A stretch of 49,858 bases of DNA, taken from NCBI RefSeq assembly GCF_012843875.1, contig NZ_JABAFY010000017.1, forward strand, positions 1 through 49,858, given 5' to 3'. Source of the stretch: Desulfovibrio piger (GTDB lineage: Bacteria > Desulfobacterota > Desulfovibrionia > Desulfovibrionales > Desulfovibrionaceae). The notes beneath the pieces were generated by a model. It searched no databases. It worked only from the letters and a program-made list of their open reading frames with translations, and was not told the DNA's origin. The position numbers were made by a program, and so were the translations under genes. Shown piece by piece: positions 16,816 through 25,757 of the stretch; position 1 is the first letter of the stretch; each line of letters begins with the position of its first letter.

Positions 16816-17484
16816 CTATTTTTCAGGCTTGGCCGGGCCGATGCCCAGGTAGGCCTCGTCGTAATTGGTGATGAGTGCCATGGAGAGCGGCACGTAGACT
16901 TCGTGCAGCTCGCGGAAGCGGCTGTTGACGGTGCGGCCGATCTCGCGGCTCAGGTCTTCCAGGCGGCTCTGGATCTTGTCCAGATAGACGGTGGGGTACG
17001 ACTTGCCCTTTTCGAAGGCGGCGAAGCCACAGACGTGGCCCTGACCGGCGATGGCGGTGGGCACGCCGTAGAGGCGACAGGTGATGGGACGGGCCTGGTA
17101 GAGCAGGCAGCGGTCGTCATCGCCCAGCAGGGGGCAGCGGCACTTGATGCGCGCGGCTTCTTCCATGATGGCTTCGGGGCTCTTGCCGGACTTTTCTTCC
17201 CGGAAGAGCTCGCGCTTGAGGCGGGTCAGCTGACGGTCGGTCTCGGCGGCCCTGGTCAGGATGGCCGAGCGCTGCGGACCGTAGTCGAAAGCCTGCTGGA
17301 AAGCCCGGTTGATGTACATGGCCTCCACCAGGGAAAGGTCGAACAGGGCATGACAGCAATCGCTGCAGCCTTCCTTGCAGGTGACGCACTGGGCATGGTC
17401 GTGCCGGATACGCTCGAACACGGCGTCACAGCTGGCGCGGAGTTTTTCGTATTCGGCAAAAATGGGCTGAAGATCAGGAATCAT
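16816..17484 (-). CDS. YkgJ-family cysteine-cluster protein
   Basis: The 222-residue protein carries the cysteine-cluster signature of the YkgJ / Fe-S-Zn family. CVTCKEGCSDCCHALFDL stands near residues 30-47, and CPLLGDDDRCLLYQARPITC with the family's RP-x-x-CR element lies further on. The cysteines probably bind a metal or Fe-S cluster; no enzymatic role is established. The ATG at 17482-17484 (MIPDLQPIF) is chosen; longer frames upstream would run through a hairpin. It is the second gene after a ferredoxin, which supports an Fe-S or redox role. Confidence 0.8.
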   Translation of the reverse strand: MIPDLQPIFAEYEKLRASCDAVFERIRHDHAQCVTCKEGCSDCCHALFDLSLVEAMYINRAFQQAFDYGPQRSAILTRAAETDRQLTRLKRELFREEKSGKSPEAIMEEAARIKCRCPLLGDDDRCLLYQARPITCRLYGVPTAIAGQGHVCGFAAFEKGKSYPTVYLDKIQSRLEDLSREIGRTVNSRFRELHEVYVPLSMALITNYDEAYLGIGPAKPEK

Positions 17485-17506
17485 TGGGGTCGTTCCGCTG
17501 GTTATG

Positions 17507-17541
17507 AAAGTGCCGCCAGACGAAACGCCCGGCGGCACTTT
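17507..17541 (-). terminator. Hairpin between ferredoxin and YkgJ-like genes
   Basis: AAAGTGCCGCC (17507-17517) pairs perfectly with GGCGGCACTTT (17531-17541), with a 13-base loop. In the minus direction little T follows, so it is probably a weak terminator or 3'-end stabiliser that leaves ferredoxin mRNA more abundant than that of the genes behind it. Confidence 0.55.
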
Positions 17542-17571
17542 GATTTGCAGGTGCTTGGGCACCCTTAGGGC

Positions 17572-17760
17572 TTAGGCTTCTTCAACGGTGATGGCGCTGG
17601 TTTCACAGACTTCCACACAGGATTCGCAGCCCAGGCACTCTTCGGAGTTCACGGGTTCGGACTTGCCGTCCTTGATTTCGTAAACTTCCACGGGGCAAAC
17701 GTCCACGCATTCGCCACAGCCCACGCACTTGTCGGTATCGACATTCACATTGTAGCCCAT
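17572..17760 (-). CDS. Dicluster ferredoxin, 2[4Fe-4S] type
   Basis: This 62-residue cytoplasmic electron carrier has two cluster motifs, CVGCGECVDVCPVEVYE and CLGCESCVEVCE. It looks like D. africanus ferredoxin III. That protein, however, has Asp in place of the second Cys of the first motif, and so carries a [3Fe-4S] cluster convertible to [4Fe-4S]. Here the cysteine is present, so two stable [4Fe-4S] clusters are expected. The start MGYNVNVDTDKC is set by GGAGGACACA just upstream; an upstream in-frame ATG would add 22 unlikely residues. It is the first gene of a four-gene operon. Confidence 0.93.
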   Translation of the reverse strand: MGYNVNVDTDKCVGCGECVDVCPVEVYEIKDGKSEPVNSEECLGCESCVEVCETSAITVEEA

Positions 17761-17907
17761 TGTGTCCTCCAGATGTTGAAACGTACGTTTCTTGTAGTCC
17801 TCGGGGGGAGGGGTCTCCCCACCCAAGGGAATGCATAGCGTCCCCCCCCTTGGGCTGTCAAGGGAAGATTTCTTTGCACATCGTCGCAGGGGACGTGTCC
17901 GGCGCGT

Positions 17908-19263
17908 TTATTGCAGCAGCACGCGCGCGTAATACGGACGGCCGTCGCGGACGATCTGCATCAGTACCTGATTGGCCAGGCGTTCCCGGCGGAAGGCGTT
18001 GACCAGATCGGCGGTGGTGCGGATGCGCATGCCGCCGATGGCCGCGATGACGTCGCCGGGGCGCAGGAAGTCCGTGGGGCCGGGGCGGCGCGTCTCGCGC
18101 ACCAGCATGAGGCCGTCGGCCTCGCGCACGCGCAGGCCCCAGATCTCCTGCATGAGGGAAAGGGCCGTGGCATCGTCGAAGGAGGCGGGCTTCACGCGGA
18201 TCTTTTCCGGCTTGTCGCCGCGCAGCACGCCCAGGGTCAGCTCGGCGCCGGGCACCTGGTTGCGCAGGATGTTCACGTATTCGCGACGGTCGCGCACGGG
18301 CGAGCCGTTGATGCTGTCGATGACGTCGCCGGGCTCGATGCCGGCCTTGCCCGCAGGGCTGCCGGGGTAGAGGCGGGTGACGATGATGCCGCGGGGCTCA
18401 CGCAGGCCCAGGGCCATGGCCATGCGCTGGTCCACGTCGTCGGCGGCCAGGCCCAGCCACAGGGGCGCCACACGGCCCTGGCCCACAAGGTCATCCATGA
18501 CGCGGCGGGCCTTGTTGACCGGGATGGCAAAGCCGATGCCCTCGCCGCGGGCGTGGACAGCGGTATTGATGCCTACCAGACGGCCTTCGAGGTTGAGCAG
18601 GGGGCCACCGCTGTTGCCGGGGTTGATGGCGGCGTCGGTCTGGACCAGGTCGGTGAACACGCCGCTCTCGCTGCGGATGGTGCGGCCCAGGGCCGAGACC
18701 ACGCCCGTGGTGACGGTGTGGTTGAAGCCGAAGGGGTTGCCGATGGCGATGACGGTCTCGCCGGGCATGAGGTCGGAGGAATCGCCCAGGGGCACGGCGG
18801 GCAGGTCATGGGGGCCCTGGATCTCCAGCACGGCCAGGTCGAAGTCCGGCTCCGCGCCCTTGACCACGGCGGGGAACTGGCGGCCGTCCTGCAGATGGAT
18901 CATGACCTCGTCGCCACCGGCGATGACGTGGGCGTTGGTCAGCACCAGGCCGCGCTTGCCGTCCACGATGACGCCGGAGCCGAGGCTCACGCGTTTTTGC
19001 CGGCGGGGCTGGTCGAAGCCCGGGCCGAAACCGAAAAACTGGTCCATGGGCGAGATGCGCTGGCGCTCCACCACATGGGTGCTGGTGATGTTGACGACGG
19101 CGGGGGCCGTGGCCTGGACGGCGCGCACCACCGGGGTCATGCGCGGGCTGGAATCCGGCACGGGCGCGGCGGCAGGGGCCGTGGCCGTACAGAGCAGGGC
19201 CAGACAGGCCAGGGTGCCTGCGGCGCGGCGCAGGCCGGGGAACAGGGAAAACGACGGATGCAT
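17908..19263 (-). CDS. HtrA/DegP-family periplasmic serine protease
   Basis: The 451-residue protein has a signal peptide (AAGTLACLALLCTATAPAAA) for export to the periplasm. A trypsin-like protease domain has the triad H112 (LTNAHVIAGG), D142 (EPDFDLAVLEIQ) and S217 (NPGNSGGPL). Two PDZ domains follow, beginning near PLWLGLAADDVD and LRVREADGLMLV, as in DegP/DegS-type quality-control proteases. It degrades or refolds damaged envelope proteins. The start is the ATG at 19261-19263, right before the signal peptide. It is divergent from cobT. Confidence 0.92.
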   Translation of the reverse strand: MHPSFSLFPGLRRAAGTLACLALLCTATAPAAAPVPDSSPRMTPVVRAVQATAPAVVNITSTHVVERQRISPMDQFFGFGPGFDQPRRQKRVSLGSGVIVDGKRGLVLTNAHVIAGGDEVMIHLQDGRQFPAVVKGAEPDFDLAVLEIQGPHDLPAVPLGDSSDLMPGETVIAIGNPFGFNHTVTTGVVSALGRTIRSESGVFTDLVQTDAAINPGNSGGPLLNLEGRLVGINTAVHARGEGIGFAIPVNKARRVMDDLVGQGRVAPLWLGLAADDVDQRMAMALGLREPRGIIVTRLYPGSPAGKAGIEPGDVIDSINGSPVRDRREYVNILRNQVPGAELTLGVLRGDKPEKIRVKPASFDDATALSLMQEIWGLRVREADGLMLVRETRRPGPTDFLRPGDVIAAIGGMRIRTTADLVNAFRRERLANQVLMQIVRDGRPYYARVLLQ

Positions 19264-19484
19264 GGTCAACTCCGTGATCGTTGCGGATGGAAAAAGGGCG
19301 GGAAGGCCCAGGGGCAGGGGAGCGGCAGCCGTGGACGGACGGCGGCGATGCCCTGCTTTTGTCCGGGCGGGACATGGGCCACGCGGGCATTCCCGGCAGG
19401 ATCCACCTTTTTTAATACAGGCCGTCACACAGGTAAAGACGGGCCATGCTTGCGCCGGGCCGGGCAAGACGTTACACAGAAAAC

Positions 19485-20582
19485 ATGAAACAAGTTCCCG
19501 TATATCGTGAGGCTGTGGAAGTGCCCGCCCTGCCGGGCCTCTTTATCCGTCCCCTGGAAAGTTCCCTGCTGGAGAAGGCCCAGGCCCATCTGGACAACCT
19601 GACCAAGCCGCGCGGCAGTCTGGGGCGTCTGGAAGAACTGGGCCGGCGCCTGTATGCCATGGCAGGCGGGGTCACGCCCCTGAGCGTGAGCCCGGCCCTG
19701 ATGCTGACCGTGGCCGGGGACCACGGCGTGACGGCCCAGGGCGTCTCGCCCATGCCGCAGGCCGTGACCCGCCAGATGACGCGCAATTTCCTCAACGGCG
19801 GCGCGGGCGTCAACGTGCTGTGCCGCAGCAGCGGCATGGACCTGCGCGTGGTGGATGCCGGTTGCGCCGGGGGGCCCTACGAGCCGCACGAGCTGCTCAT
19901 CGACCGCCGCCTGGGCGACGGCACCGCCGACATCAGCAAGGGCCCGGCCATGAGCCGTGAGACCTGCCTGCAGGGCCTGCGCCACGGCATCGCCCTGGTG
20001 GAGGAGTTCGCGGACAAGGGCTACCGCTGTTTCGGCACCGGCGAGATGGGCATCGGCAATTCCACGCCGGCCACGGCCATCAACTGTGCGCTGTTCGGTT
20101 TCGACCCTGACGTGGCCACGGGCCCGGGGGCCGGTTCCGATCCCGAACGGGTGCGCCACAAGGCCGCCATCGTGCGTCGCGCCTTAGAGGTCAACGCCGC
20201 GGCCCTGAAGGGCGACGGGGTGGACATCTTGGCCGCGCTGGGCGGTTTCGAGCTGGCCATCATGGCCGGCATCATGCTGGGGGCCGCGTCGCGCTCCCTG
20301 CCCATACTGGTGGACGGCTTCATCTGCAGCGCCGCCTATGCCGCCGCGGTGCACATCTGCCCGCTGGTGGCCCAGTACGCCATCCTGTCCCATGCCTCGG
20401 CCGAGCCCGGCCATGTGCCCGCCCTGGGCGCGCTGGACAGCGGCACGCCCCTGCTGCATCTGGACATGCGGCTGGGCGAGGGCACCGGCGGCGCCGTGGC
20501 CTATCATTTGCTGCGCTGCGCCGTGAACATCTTCAACGAGATGGCCACCTTTGCCGAGGCGCAGGTGGACGAAGGCCTGTGA
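19485..20582 (+). CDS. cobT: Nicotinate-nucleotide:dimethylbenzimidazole phosphoribosyltransferase
   Basis: CobT activates the lower-ligand base of cobalamin by making alpha-ribazole phosphate from nicotinate mononucleotide and a benzimidazole. The 365-residue length is normal. Family blocks are LDNLTKPRGSLGRLEELG, TVAGDHGVTAQGVSP, GTGEMGIGNSTPATA and SHASAEPGH, where E307 is the expected catalytic base. The ATG at 19485 follows a short leader. No cobalamin-riboswitch B12 box was seen in the 220-base upstream region. Its stop overlaps the start of an ABC ATPase gene (TGATG), so the two are translationally coupled. Confidence 0.95.
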   Translation: MKQVPVYREAVEVPALPGLFIRPLESSLLEKAQAHLDNLTKPRGSLGRLEELGRRLYAMAGGVTPLSVSPALMLTVAGDHGVTAQGVSPMPQAVTRQMTRNFLNGGAGVNVLCRSSGMDLRVVDAGCAGGPYEPHELLIDRRLGDGTADISKGPAMSRETCLQGLRHGIALVEEFADKGYRCFGTGEMGIGNSTPATAINCALFGFDPDVATGPGAGSDPERVRHKAAIVRRALEVNAAALKGDGVDILAALGGFELAIMAGIMLGAASRSLPILVDGFICSAAYAAAVHICPLVAQYAILSHASAEPGHVPALGALDSGTPLLHLDMRLGEGTGGAVAYHLLRCAVNIFNEMATFAEAQVDEGL

Positions 20583-21568
20583 TGGAGACCGGGAACAGGG
20601 ACGATTTGCTGACGCTGGAAGATGTGCGCTGCCACTTCCCGGTGCGTCAGGGCATGTTGGGCGAAGTGCGCCATCTGCGGGCCGTGGACGGGGTGGACCT
20701 TGTCCTGCGGCCCGGCCAGAGCCTCGGGCTGGTGGGCGAATCCGGCTGCGGCAAGTCCACGCTGGGCCGTCTGGTCTGCGGTCTGCAACGTCCCACCGGC
20801 GGCCGCATCCTGTTCCGGGGCGCGTCGCTGCCGCCTGCCGGAGCGGGCAGCATGGCGGCCGGACGCATCCAGATGGTCTTTCAGGACCCGTTCTCTTCCC
20901 TCGATCCCCGCTGCACGGTGGGCACCTCGGTGGAGGAGAGCCTGCTGGCCGGGGAGCGCCTGAGCCGCAGGGAACGCCGGGAGCGGGTGCGCGACATGTT
21001 CGCCACGGTGGGCCTGGCCGGTCTGGAACGCCGCTACCCGCACGAGTTCTCCGGCGGTCAGCGGCAGCGCATCGCCGTGGCCCGGGCGCTCATGACCCAT
21101 CCTGACCTCATCGTCTGCGACGAGCCGGTCTCGGCGCTGGATGCCTCGGTGCAGGCGCAGATCCTCAACCTGCTGCGGCAGGTGCAGGAGGATTTCGGGC
21201 CCGCCTATCTGTTCATTTCCCACGATCTGGCCGTGGTGGGCTTCATGTGCCCTCACATCCTGGTCATGTATCTGGGCCGTTTCGTGGAAGAGGGCCCGCG
21301 CGAGCGTTTGCTCCGGGAGCCCGCCCATCCCTATACGCGCGCCCTGCTGGCCTCGGTGCCTTCCTTTGAGGATCTGCGCGACGGCAAAAGCCCGGTGCGC
21401 GCGCCCCAGCAGAACATCCGGGGCGAGCTGCCGAGCCCGCTGGATCCGCCGTCGGGCTGCCGCTTCCATCCCCGCTGTCCGCAGGCCACGGAACGCTGCC
21501 GCGAGGAAGCCCCGCAGTGGAAGGAGCTGGAGCCCGGCTGGCGGGTCCGCTGCCATCTGTATGGGTAA
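20582..21568 (+). CDS. Oligopeptide/dipeptide-type ABC transporter ATP-binding protein (OppF/DppF-like)
   Basis: The 328-residue ATPase has Walker [10 protein letters not shown], the signature [15 protein letters not shown], Walker [13 protein letters not shown] and the switch histidine in FISHDLAVV. The C-terminal oligopeptide-type extension is present ([12 protein letters not shown], then CRFHPRCP with its cysteines). Such subunits energise import of peptides, nickel or similar solutes together with two permeases, a second ATPase and a binding protein. None of those partners is in this window. Its only neighbour is cobT, with overlapping stop and start codons. The partner transporter must be encoded elsewhere. 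Confidence 0.88.
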   Translation: METGNRDDLLTLEDVRCHFPVRQGMLGEVRHLRAVDGVDLVLRPGQSLGLVGESGCGKSTLGRLVCGLQRPTGGRILFRGASLPPAGAGSMAAGRIQMVFQDPFSSLDPRCTVGTSVEESLLAGERLSRRERRERVRDMFATVGLAGLERRYPHEFSGGQRQRIAVARALMTHPDLIVCDEPVSALDASVQAQILNLLRQVQEDFGPAYLFISHDLAVVGFMCPHILVMYLGRFVEEGPRERLLREPAHPYTRALLASVPSFEDLRDGKSPVRAPQQNIRGELPSPLDPPSGCRFHPRCPQATERCREEAPQWKELEPGWRVRCHLYG

Positions 21569-21606
21569 ATGATAGGTCATCCAGGGGGAGGGGCCCTCGC
21601 GCTGCC

Positions 21607-21637
21607 GTCGCTGCCCGCAGCTTTTTTCGTCGCAACG
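21607..21637 (+). repeat. Short 3'-flank repeat, copy 1
   Basis: The 31-base core GTCGCTGCCCGCAGCTT ... TTCGTCGC-ACGG recurs at 44136-44166 with three differences. Both copies lie within about 40 bases of the stop codon of a plus-strand gene. Confidence 0.55.
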
Positions 21638-21864
21638 GGCACGGCCTGCGGGCCGCCGGCTGGTCGCCGGCACGTGCGGCAGAGTGTCCCTTGCCCCTGC
21701 ATCTCTCCCCCTAAAGTATGTCTTATGCGGAAAGACGGAACGCTGCCTGCCAAGAAGGCCGTGCCTGACAGCCTGTCCCCCGACAGGTGATGCGGGAGAG
21801 CGGGCGTTTCACGTACCCGTTAGAAGGGGAGGCAGCGCCAGGAAAAATTGCTGGGATATTTTAA

Positions 21865-21891
21865 TTGAAAATGAAATTCTTTTTCTATAAA
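21865..21891 (+). promoter_or_regulatory. Promoter-like dyad before the 102-aa hypothetical gene
   Basis: GAAAATGAA (21867-21875) and TTCTTTTTC (21877-21885) form a 9-1-9 inverted repeat with one mismatch. It overlaps TTGAAA (21865-21870) and TATAAA (21886-21891), a possible -35 and -10 at a short 15-base spacing. The shape is reminiscent of a Fur-type box, but the match is loose. Confidence 0.35.
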
Positions 21892-21921
21892 CTGATACAA
21901 ATATCCAGCAAAGGAGAGCGT

Positions 21922-22230
21922 ATGGACAATCGCTTCGGCACTACCTCCGGCATGGTCATCCAGACCGTCATGGAAAACGGGCAGGAATTCTGCCTGGCCA
22001 TCGACGAGCGCGGCCTGTATCTGACCAGTGCCAACTATCTGGACAAGAACCTGGCGGACCCCCACCGCTATTCCGGCAGCAGGGCCACCACCAAAGCCCG
22101 CCTGCTGGCCCTCGATCTGGACCCCGTTCGCCTGGCCGAGGCCAATGCCCACCGCATCCCGGTCTACACCGACGAAGCCAAGAAGAAGATCAACCCCATC
22201 AAGGCTTCCAAGCGTGGTCTGAGAGGCTGA
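21922..22230 (+). CDS. Small hypothetical protein (102 aa)
   Basis: I do not recognise this protein. It is soluble, with an N-terminal half reading MVIQTVMENGQEFCLAIDER and a basic C-terminus (KKKINPIKASKRGLRG). There is one cysteine and no signal peptide or membrane helix. A very good ribosome site (AAGGAGAG, 21911-21918) precedes the ATG at 21922, so it is probably well translated. An AT-rich promoter-like dyad lies 31-57 bases upstream. It appears to be monocistronic. Confidence 0.75.
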   Translation: MDNRFGTTSGMVIQTVMENGQEFCLAIDERGLYLTSANYLDKNLADPHRYSGSRATTKARLLALDLDPVRLAEANAHRIPVYTDEAKKKINPIKASKRGLRG

Positions 22231-22357
22231 TTGATGATCGCACTGCCTGCGACGCCCCGGATCGGGAGAAAAAGCTCCCGGGCATTGACGTCGGTCCTGC
22301 TCTAGTCGGCGTGCGACCTGGCTGTCTTCGTGTGGCGCGTCCCGTGCGGCAAAGCAA

Positions 22358-22386
22358 GAACGCCCGGCAGGAAATGCCGGGCGTTC
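22358..22386. terminator. Hairpin between the small hypothetical gene and speA
   Basis: A perfect 12-bp stem (22358-22369 with 22375-22386) has a GGAAA loop. T-runs are poor on both sides, so it is a weak terminator candidate for the two convergent genes. Confidence 0.55.
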
Positions 22387-22476
22387 GACGTTTGCAGAAA
22401 GCGCTTTGGAGAGGCGCAAGGAGAGGGGCTTTCCAGCTCCGGGAAAAGGTCCCTTCCCCTGCGAGCGCCCTCTTTC

Positions 22477-24411
22477 CTAGCGTTCGAAATAGGTGTAGCC
22501 GCGCAGGCCGTCTTCAAAAGCCTGGAGCACGGCAAAGCGGTCGCTGGGGGTCAGGCGTCCGGCCCGCACGGCGCGTTCGGCCGTGGCGCGCAGGTCGTCC
22601 AGGATACGGCGGGGGTCGTATTCCACATAGCTCAGGATGTCGGCCACGGAGTCGCCCCGGATCTCGCGCACGTACTCATAGCCGCCGTCGGGATCGACGC
22701 GGATGGAGACCACGTTGGTATCGCCCATGAGGTTGTGCAGGTCGCCCAAAGTCTCCTGATAGGCACCCACCAGGAAGACGCCCAGATAGTATTCCTCGCC
22801 GTCCTTCAGGGGATGCAGGTCCAGGGTGGTCTTGAGGCCCTGCGGGTCGATGAAGTGGTCGATGCGGCCGTCAGAGTCACAGGTGATGTCCGAGATGATG
22901 CCCTGGCGCGAGGGGAACTCGTTGAGGCGGTGCACCGGCATCACCGGGAAGAGCTGGTCGATGGCCCAGCTGTCCGGCAGGGACTGGAAGACGCTGAAGT
23001 TGCCGTAGTAGATGTCGGCCAGGCTCACGTCGATGTCCTGCAGGTCGCGGGGCACGGTCTTGAGCTTCACCTTTTCCTGGGCGATGCGCATGATGATGGC
23101 CCAGAAGAAACGCTCCGAAAGGGTACGCTGGCGCAGGTTCACGCGGCCCGTGGAGAAGAGCTTGCGCATCTCGTCACGGTAGTAGATGGCGTCGTTGTAG
23201 CATTCCTGCAGGTTGCGCAGGCTGATGTTGCCGTAGACCTCGCGCATGTTCAGCACGGGCTCGGGGGTGTCTTCGGGCAGCTCGGCGGGCAGCTGGGCCT
23301 CTTCCACGGCGCTCACGTCCAGCACGTTGAACAGCAGCACGGAATAGTAGGCCACGGTGGCGCGGCCGGATTCGGTGATGATGTGCGGGTGCGGCACCTG
23401 CTGCTCGTCGAGGATGCTCATGATGGCTTCCACGATGTCGGCGCTGTATTCGTCCAGATTGTAGTTGCGCGACGAGATGTAATTGGTGTGCGAGCCGTCG
23501 TAGTCCACGGCCAGACCGCCGCCCAGGTCAAGGTAGCCCATGGGCGCGCCTTCCTGCACCAGGCCCACATAAAGGCGCGCGCCTTCCATGACGCCGGTGC
23601 GGATGTCGCGGATGTTGGAGACCTGCGAGCCCAGGTGGTAGTGCAGCAGGCGGAAGCAGTCCAGCATGTCGCAGGCCTTGAGCTTGTCCACCACGTCCAC
23701 GATCTGGGCCGGGGAAAGGCCGAAGGTGGAGCGCTCGCCACCGGAGTCGGTCCAGTGGCCGCTGGCCTTGACCGAGAGCTTGGCGCGCACGCCGATGTTG
23801 GGGCGGATGCCCAGTTCACGGCTGCGGGAGAGCAGAACGTCCAGTTCGCTGGGCATCTCCAGCACGAAGAACAGGTTGAAGCCCAGGCGCTGGGCCTGCA
23901 GGCCCAGGTCGATGAACTCCTCATCCTTGTAGCCGTTGCAGACGATGCAGGCTTCGGTATCGCGCATCAGGGAGACGGCGGCGATGAGCTCCGCCTTGGA
24001 GCCCACTTCCAGACCGTGATGGTAGCGGGAGCCGAACTGGGCGATCTTTTCCACCACCTGTTGCTGCTGGTTGACCTTGATGGGGAAGACGCCGCGGTAC
24101 TCGCCCTGATAGTTCAGGTTCTTGATGGCCTTGAGGAAGGACTCGTGCAGGCTGGCGATACGGGAGTCCAGGATGTTTTCCACGCGCAGCAGCACGGGCA
24201 TGTCATAGCCGCGTTCACGCAAGCCGGAGATGATCTCCGGTATGGAGATCTGCGGGCCCTTTGGGCCCTGCGGGCAGACGACCACGTCCCCTTCATCGGA
24301 CACCGTAAAAAAGCCGGCTCCCCAGTTGCGGATACCGTACAGTTCGATGGAATCTTCCACCCGCCACTGTTGCAATGCGCGGTTTTTTGCCAATTCTTGT
24401 GCCTCCAGCAT
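22477..24411 (-). CDS. speA: Biosynthetic arginine decarboxylase
   Basis: SpeA is a PLP enzyme that makes agmatine from arginine for putrescine and spermidine synthesis. The 644-residue length is typical. The PLP lysine is in GVFPIKVNQQQQV, the glycine-rich phosphate site in GYLDLGGGLAVDYDGS, and the C-terminal active-site region in ESGRATVAYYSVL and SLPDSWAIDQLFPVMPVHRL. The start MLEAQELAKNRALQQW is the best fit to the family; the frame stays open upstream by chance because of GC bias. No strong ribosome site was seen. No agmatinase or other polyamine gene is adjacent. Confidence 0.95.
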   Translation of the reverse strand: MLEAQELAKNRALQQWRVEDSIELYGIRNWGAGFFTVSDEGDVVVCPQGPKGPQISIPEIISGLRERGYDMPVLLRVENILDSRIASLHESFLKAIKNLNYQGEYRGVFPIKVNQQQQVVEKIAQFGSRYHHGLEVGSKAELIAAVSLMRDTEACIVCNGYKDEEFIDLGLQAQRLGFNLFFVLEMPSELDVLLSRSRELGIRPNIGVRAKLSVKASGHWTDSGGERSTFGLSPAQIVDVVDKLKACDMLDCFRLLHYHLGSQVSNIRDIRTGVMEGARLYVGLVQEGAPMGYLDLGGGLAVDYDGSHTNYISSRNYNLDEYSADIVEAIMSILDEQQVPHPHIITESGRATVAYYSVLLFNVLDVSAVEEAQLPAELPEDTPEPVLNMREVYGNISLRNLQECYNDAIYYRDEMRKLFSTGRVNLRQRTLSERFFWAIIMRIAQEKVKLKTVPRDLQDIDVSLADIYYGNFSVFQSLPDSWAIDQLFPVMPVHRLNEFPSRQGIISDITCDSDGRIDHFIDPQGLKTTLDLHPLKDGEEYYLGVFLVGAYQETLGDLHNLMGDTNVVSIRVDPDGGYEYVREIRGDSVADILSYVEYDPRRILDDLRATAERAVRAGRLTPSDRFAVLQAFEDGLRGYTYFER

Positions 24412-24621
24412 CGGAAATTTCGGATGAGTTCGCGGGCTCTCCCGCCGCGGGATTATTATGCCCGCACAGGGGGGAAAGTCAATTGTCCCGGGGCCGCTGT
24501 CCGTCCGGGAAGGCAGGGAGGGCAAGCGCTCCCGGGCAGGACCACACATTTGTTTTCTTGACGCGATGTGTCTGGTGTGCAACGTTTTTGAGGCATCATT
24601 CAGAAAATCGTGAGGACTGCC

Positions 24622-25704
24622 ATGAAACATCTTGCCATCTTCCTGCTGCTGCTCGTCCCCGTGCTGGCCTCCTGTTCCGGCGACAAGGACGGACAGGGCG
24701 GCAGACAGGCCGCGCCCGTGCATGTGATGACGGTACAGCCGCAGGACGTGCCGCGCGTGCTCGGCGCTGTGGGCAACGTCAAGGCTTCCGCCAGTGTGGG
24801 GCTCACTCCCCGTGTGACCGGCGAGATAGAAAAGGTGCATTTTACGGAAGGCCAGGACGTGAAGGAAGGCGATGTGCTGCTGACCATCGATACGCGACCC
24901 TTTGAAGCCACCCTGCGCGAAAAGAAGGGCCAGCTGGCCAAGTCCGAGGCCCAGCTGCACAAGGCCACCAACGATGCGGGCCGTTACGGCAAGCTGGTGG
25001 GCAACGGCTATGTGAGCCGCGAGGCCTACGAGCAGACCGCCACCGAGGCCGCGGCCCTGCGCGCCACCGTGCAGGCCGACAAGGCCGCGGTGGAAAGCGC
25101 CGCCCTCGACCTTTCCTACTGTACCCTGCGCGCGCCCATCAGCGGTCGTGTGGGCGGTCTCAAGGTGGACAAGGGCAATATGGTGCGCAGCTCCGATACC
25201 ACCCCCATCGTCAGCATCGACACCCTTTCGCCCATCTATGTGACCTTTTCGGTGCCGGAGCGGCATCTTTCCCTGATCCTCGACCGCATGCATGCCGGAC
25301 CTGTGGAAGTGGACGTGACCCCCACGGGCGGGCAGACCGAAAAGGGCCTGCTGACCTTGGTGGAAAACAGCGTGGATACCACCACCGGCACCATCCAGCT
25401 GCGTGCCACCTTCGACAATGAGAACCGTCGCCTCTGGCCCGGCCAGTTCGTGACCGTGGAACTGCCGCTGGGCATGGCGCGCCAGGCCCTGGCCATCCCC
25501 AGTCGGGCCGTGCAGAGCGGCCGTGAGGAAAATTACCTCTATGTGGCCGGTGCCGACGGCAAGGCCTCTTACCGCAAGGTGAACATCCTCTTTGAGTCTG
25601 GTGACATCAGCGTGGTGGAAGGCGAGCTCAAGGCCGGGGAACAGGTCATCATCGACGGTATCGTGCGCCTGGCTCCCGATGTGCCGGTGAAGGTGATACA
25701 GTAA
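24622..25704 (+). CDS. RND-efflux membrane-fusion lipoprotein (HlyD/MdtA-like), orphan
   Basis: This periplasmic adaptor of 360 residues joins an inner-membrane pump to an outer-membrane channel. The lipobox LASC gives lipidated C18. Then come the beta-barrel/lipoyl halves (VGLTPRVTGEIEKVHFTEGQ and LRAPISGRVGGLKVDKGNMV), separated by a helical hairpin (about 90-155), and the membrane-proximal domain with RLWPGQFVTVELPLG. GTGAGGACTGCC precedes the ATG at 24622. Normally a pump gene follows; here a terminator comes 54 bases after the stop and the next genes are unrelated. The pump is therefore elsewhere, or was lost. Confidence 0.9.
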   Translation: MKHLAIFLLLLVPVLASCSGDKDGQGGRQAAPVHVMTVQPQDVPRVLGAVGNVKASASVGLTPRVTGEIEKVHFTEGQDVKEGDVLLTIDTRPFEATLREKKGQLAKSEAQLHKATNDAGRYGKLVGNGYVSREAYEQTATEAAALRATVQADKAAVESAALDLSYCTLRAPISGRVGGLKVDKGNMVRSSDTTPIVSIDTLSPIYVTFSVPERHLSLILDRMHAGPVEVDVTPTGGQTEKGLLTLVENSVDTTTGTIQLRATFDNENRRLWPGQFVTVELPLGMARQALAIPSRAVQSGREENYLYVAGADGKASYRKVNILFESGDISVVEGELKAGEQVIIDGIVRLAPDVPVKVIQ

Positions 25705-25757
25705 GGACGCTGCCAGGGGAGAACGGATCTCCTCCCGCCGAGTTTGAAGAATGGACG

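Larger units (their letters stand above)
21569..21921. other. Intergenic region after the ABC ATPase gene
   Basis: It holds a second repeat family (core 21607-21637) and an AT-rich promoter-like dyad (21862-21891). I see no gene and no convincing terminator. Confidence 0.5.

Noticed and set aside
19264-19484. Cobalamin riboswitch before cobT
   Set aside because: I found no B12-box or matching fold signs in the 220 bases.
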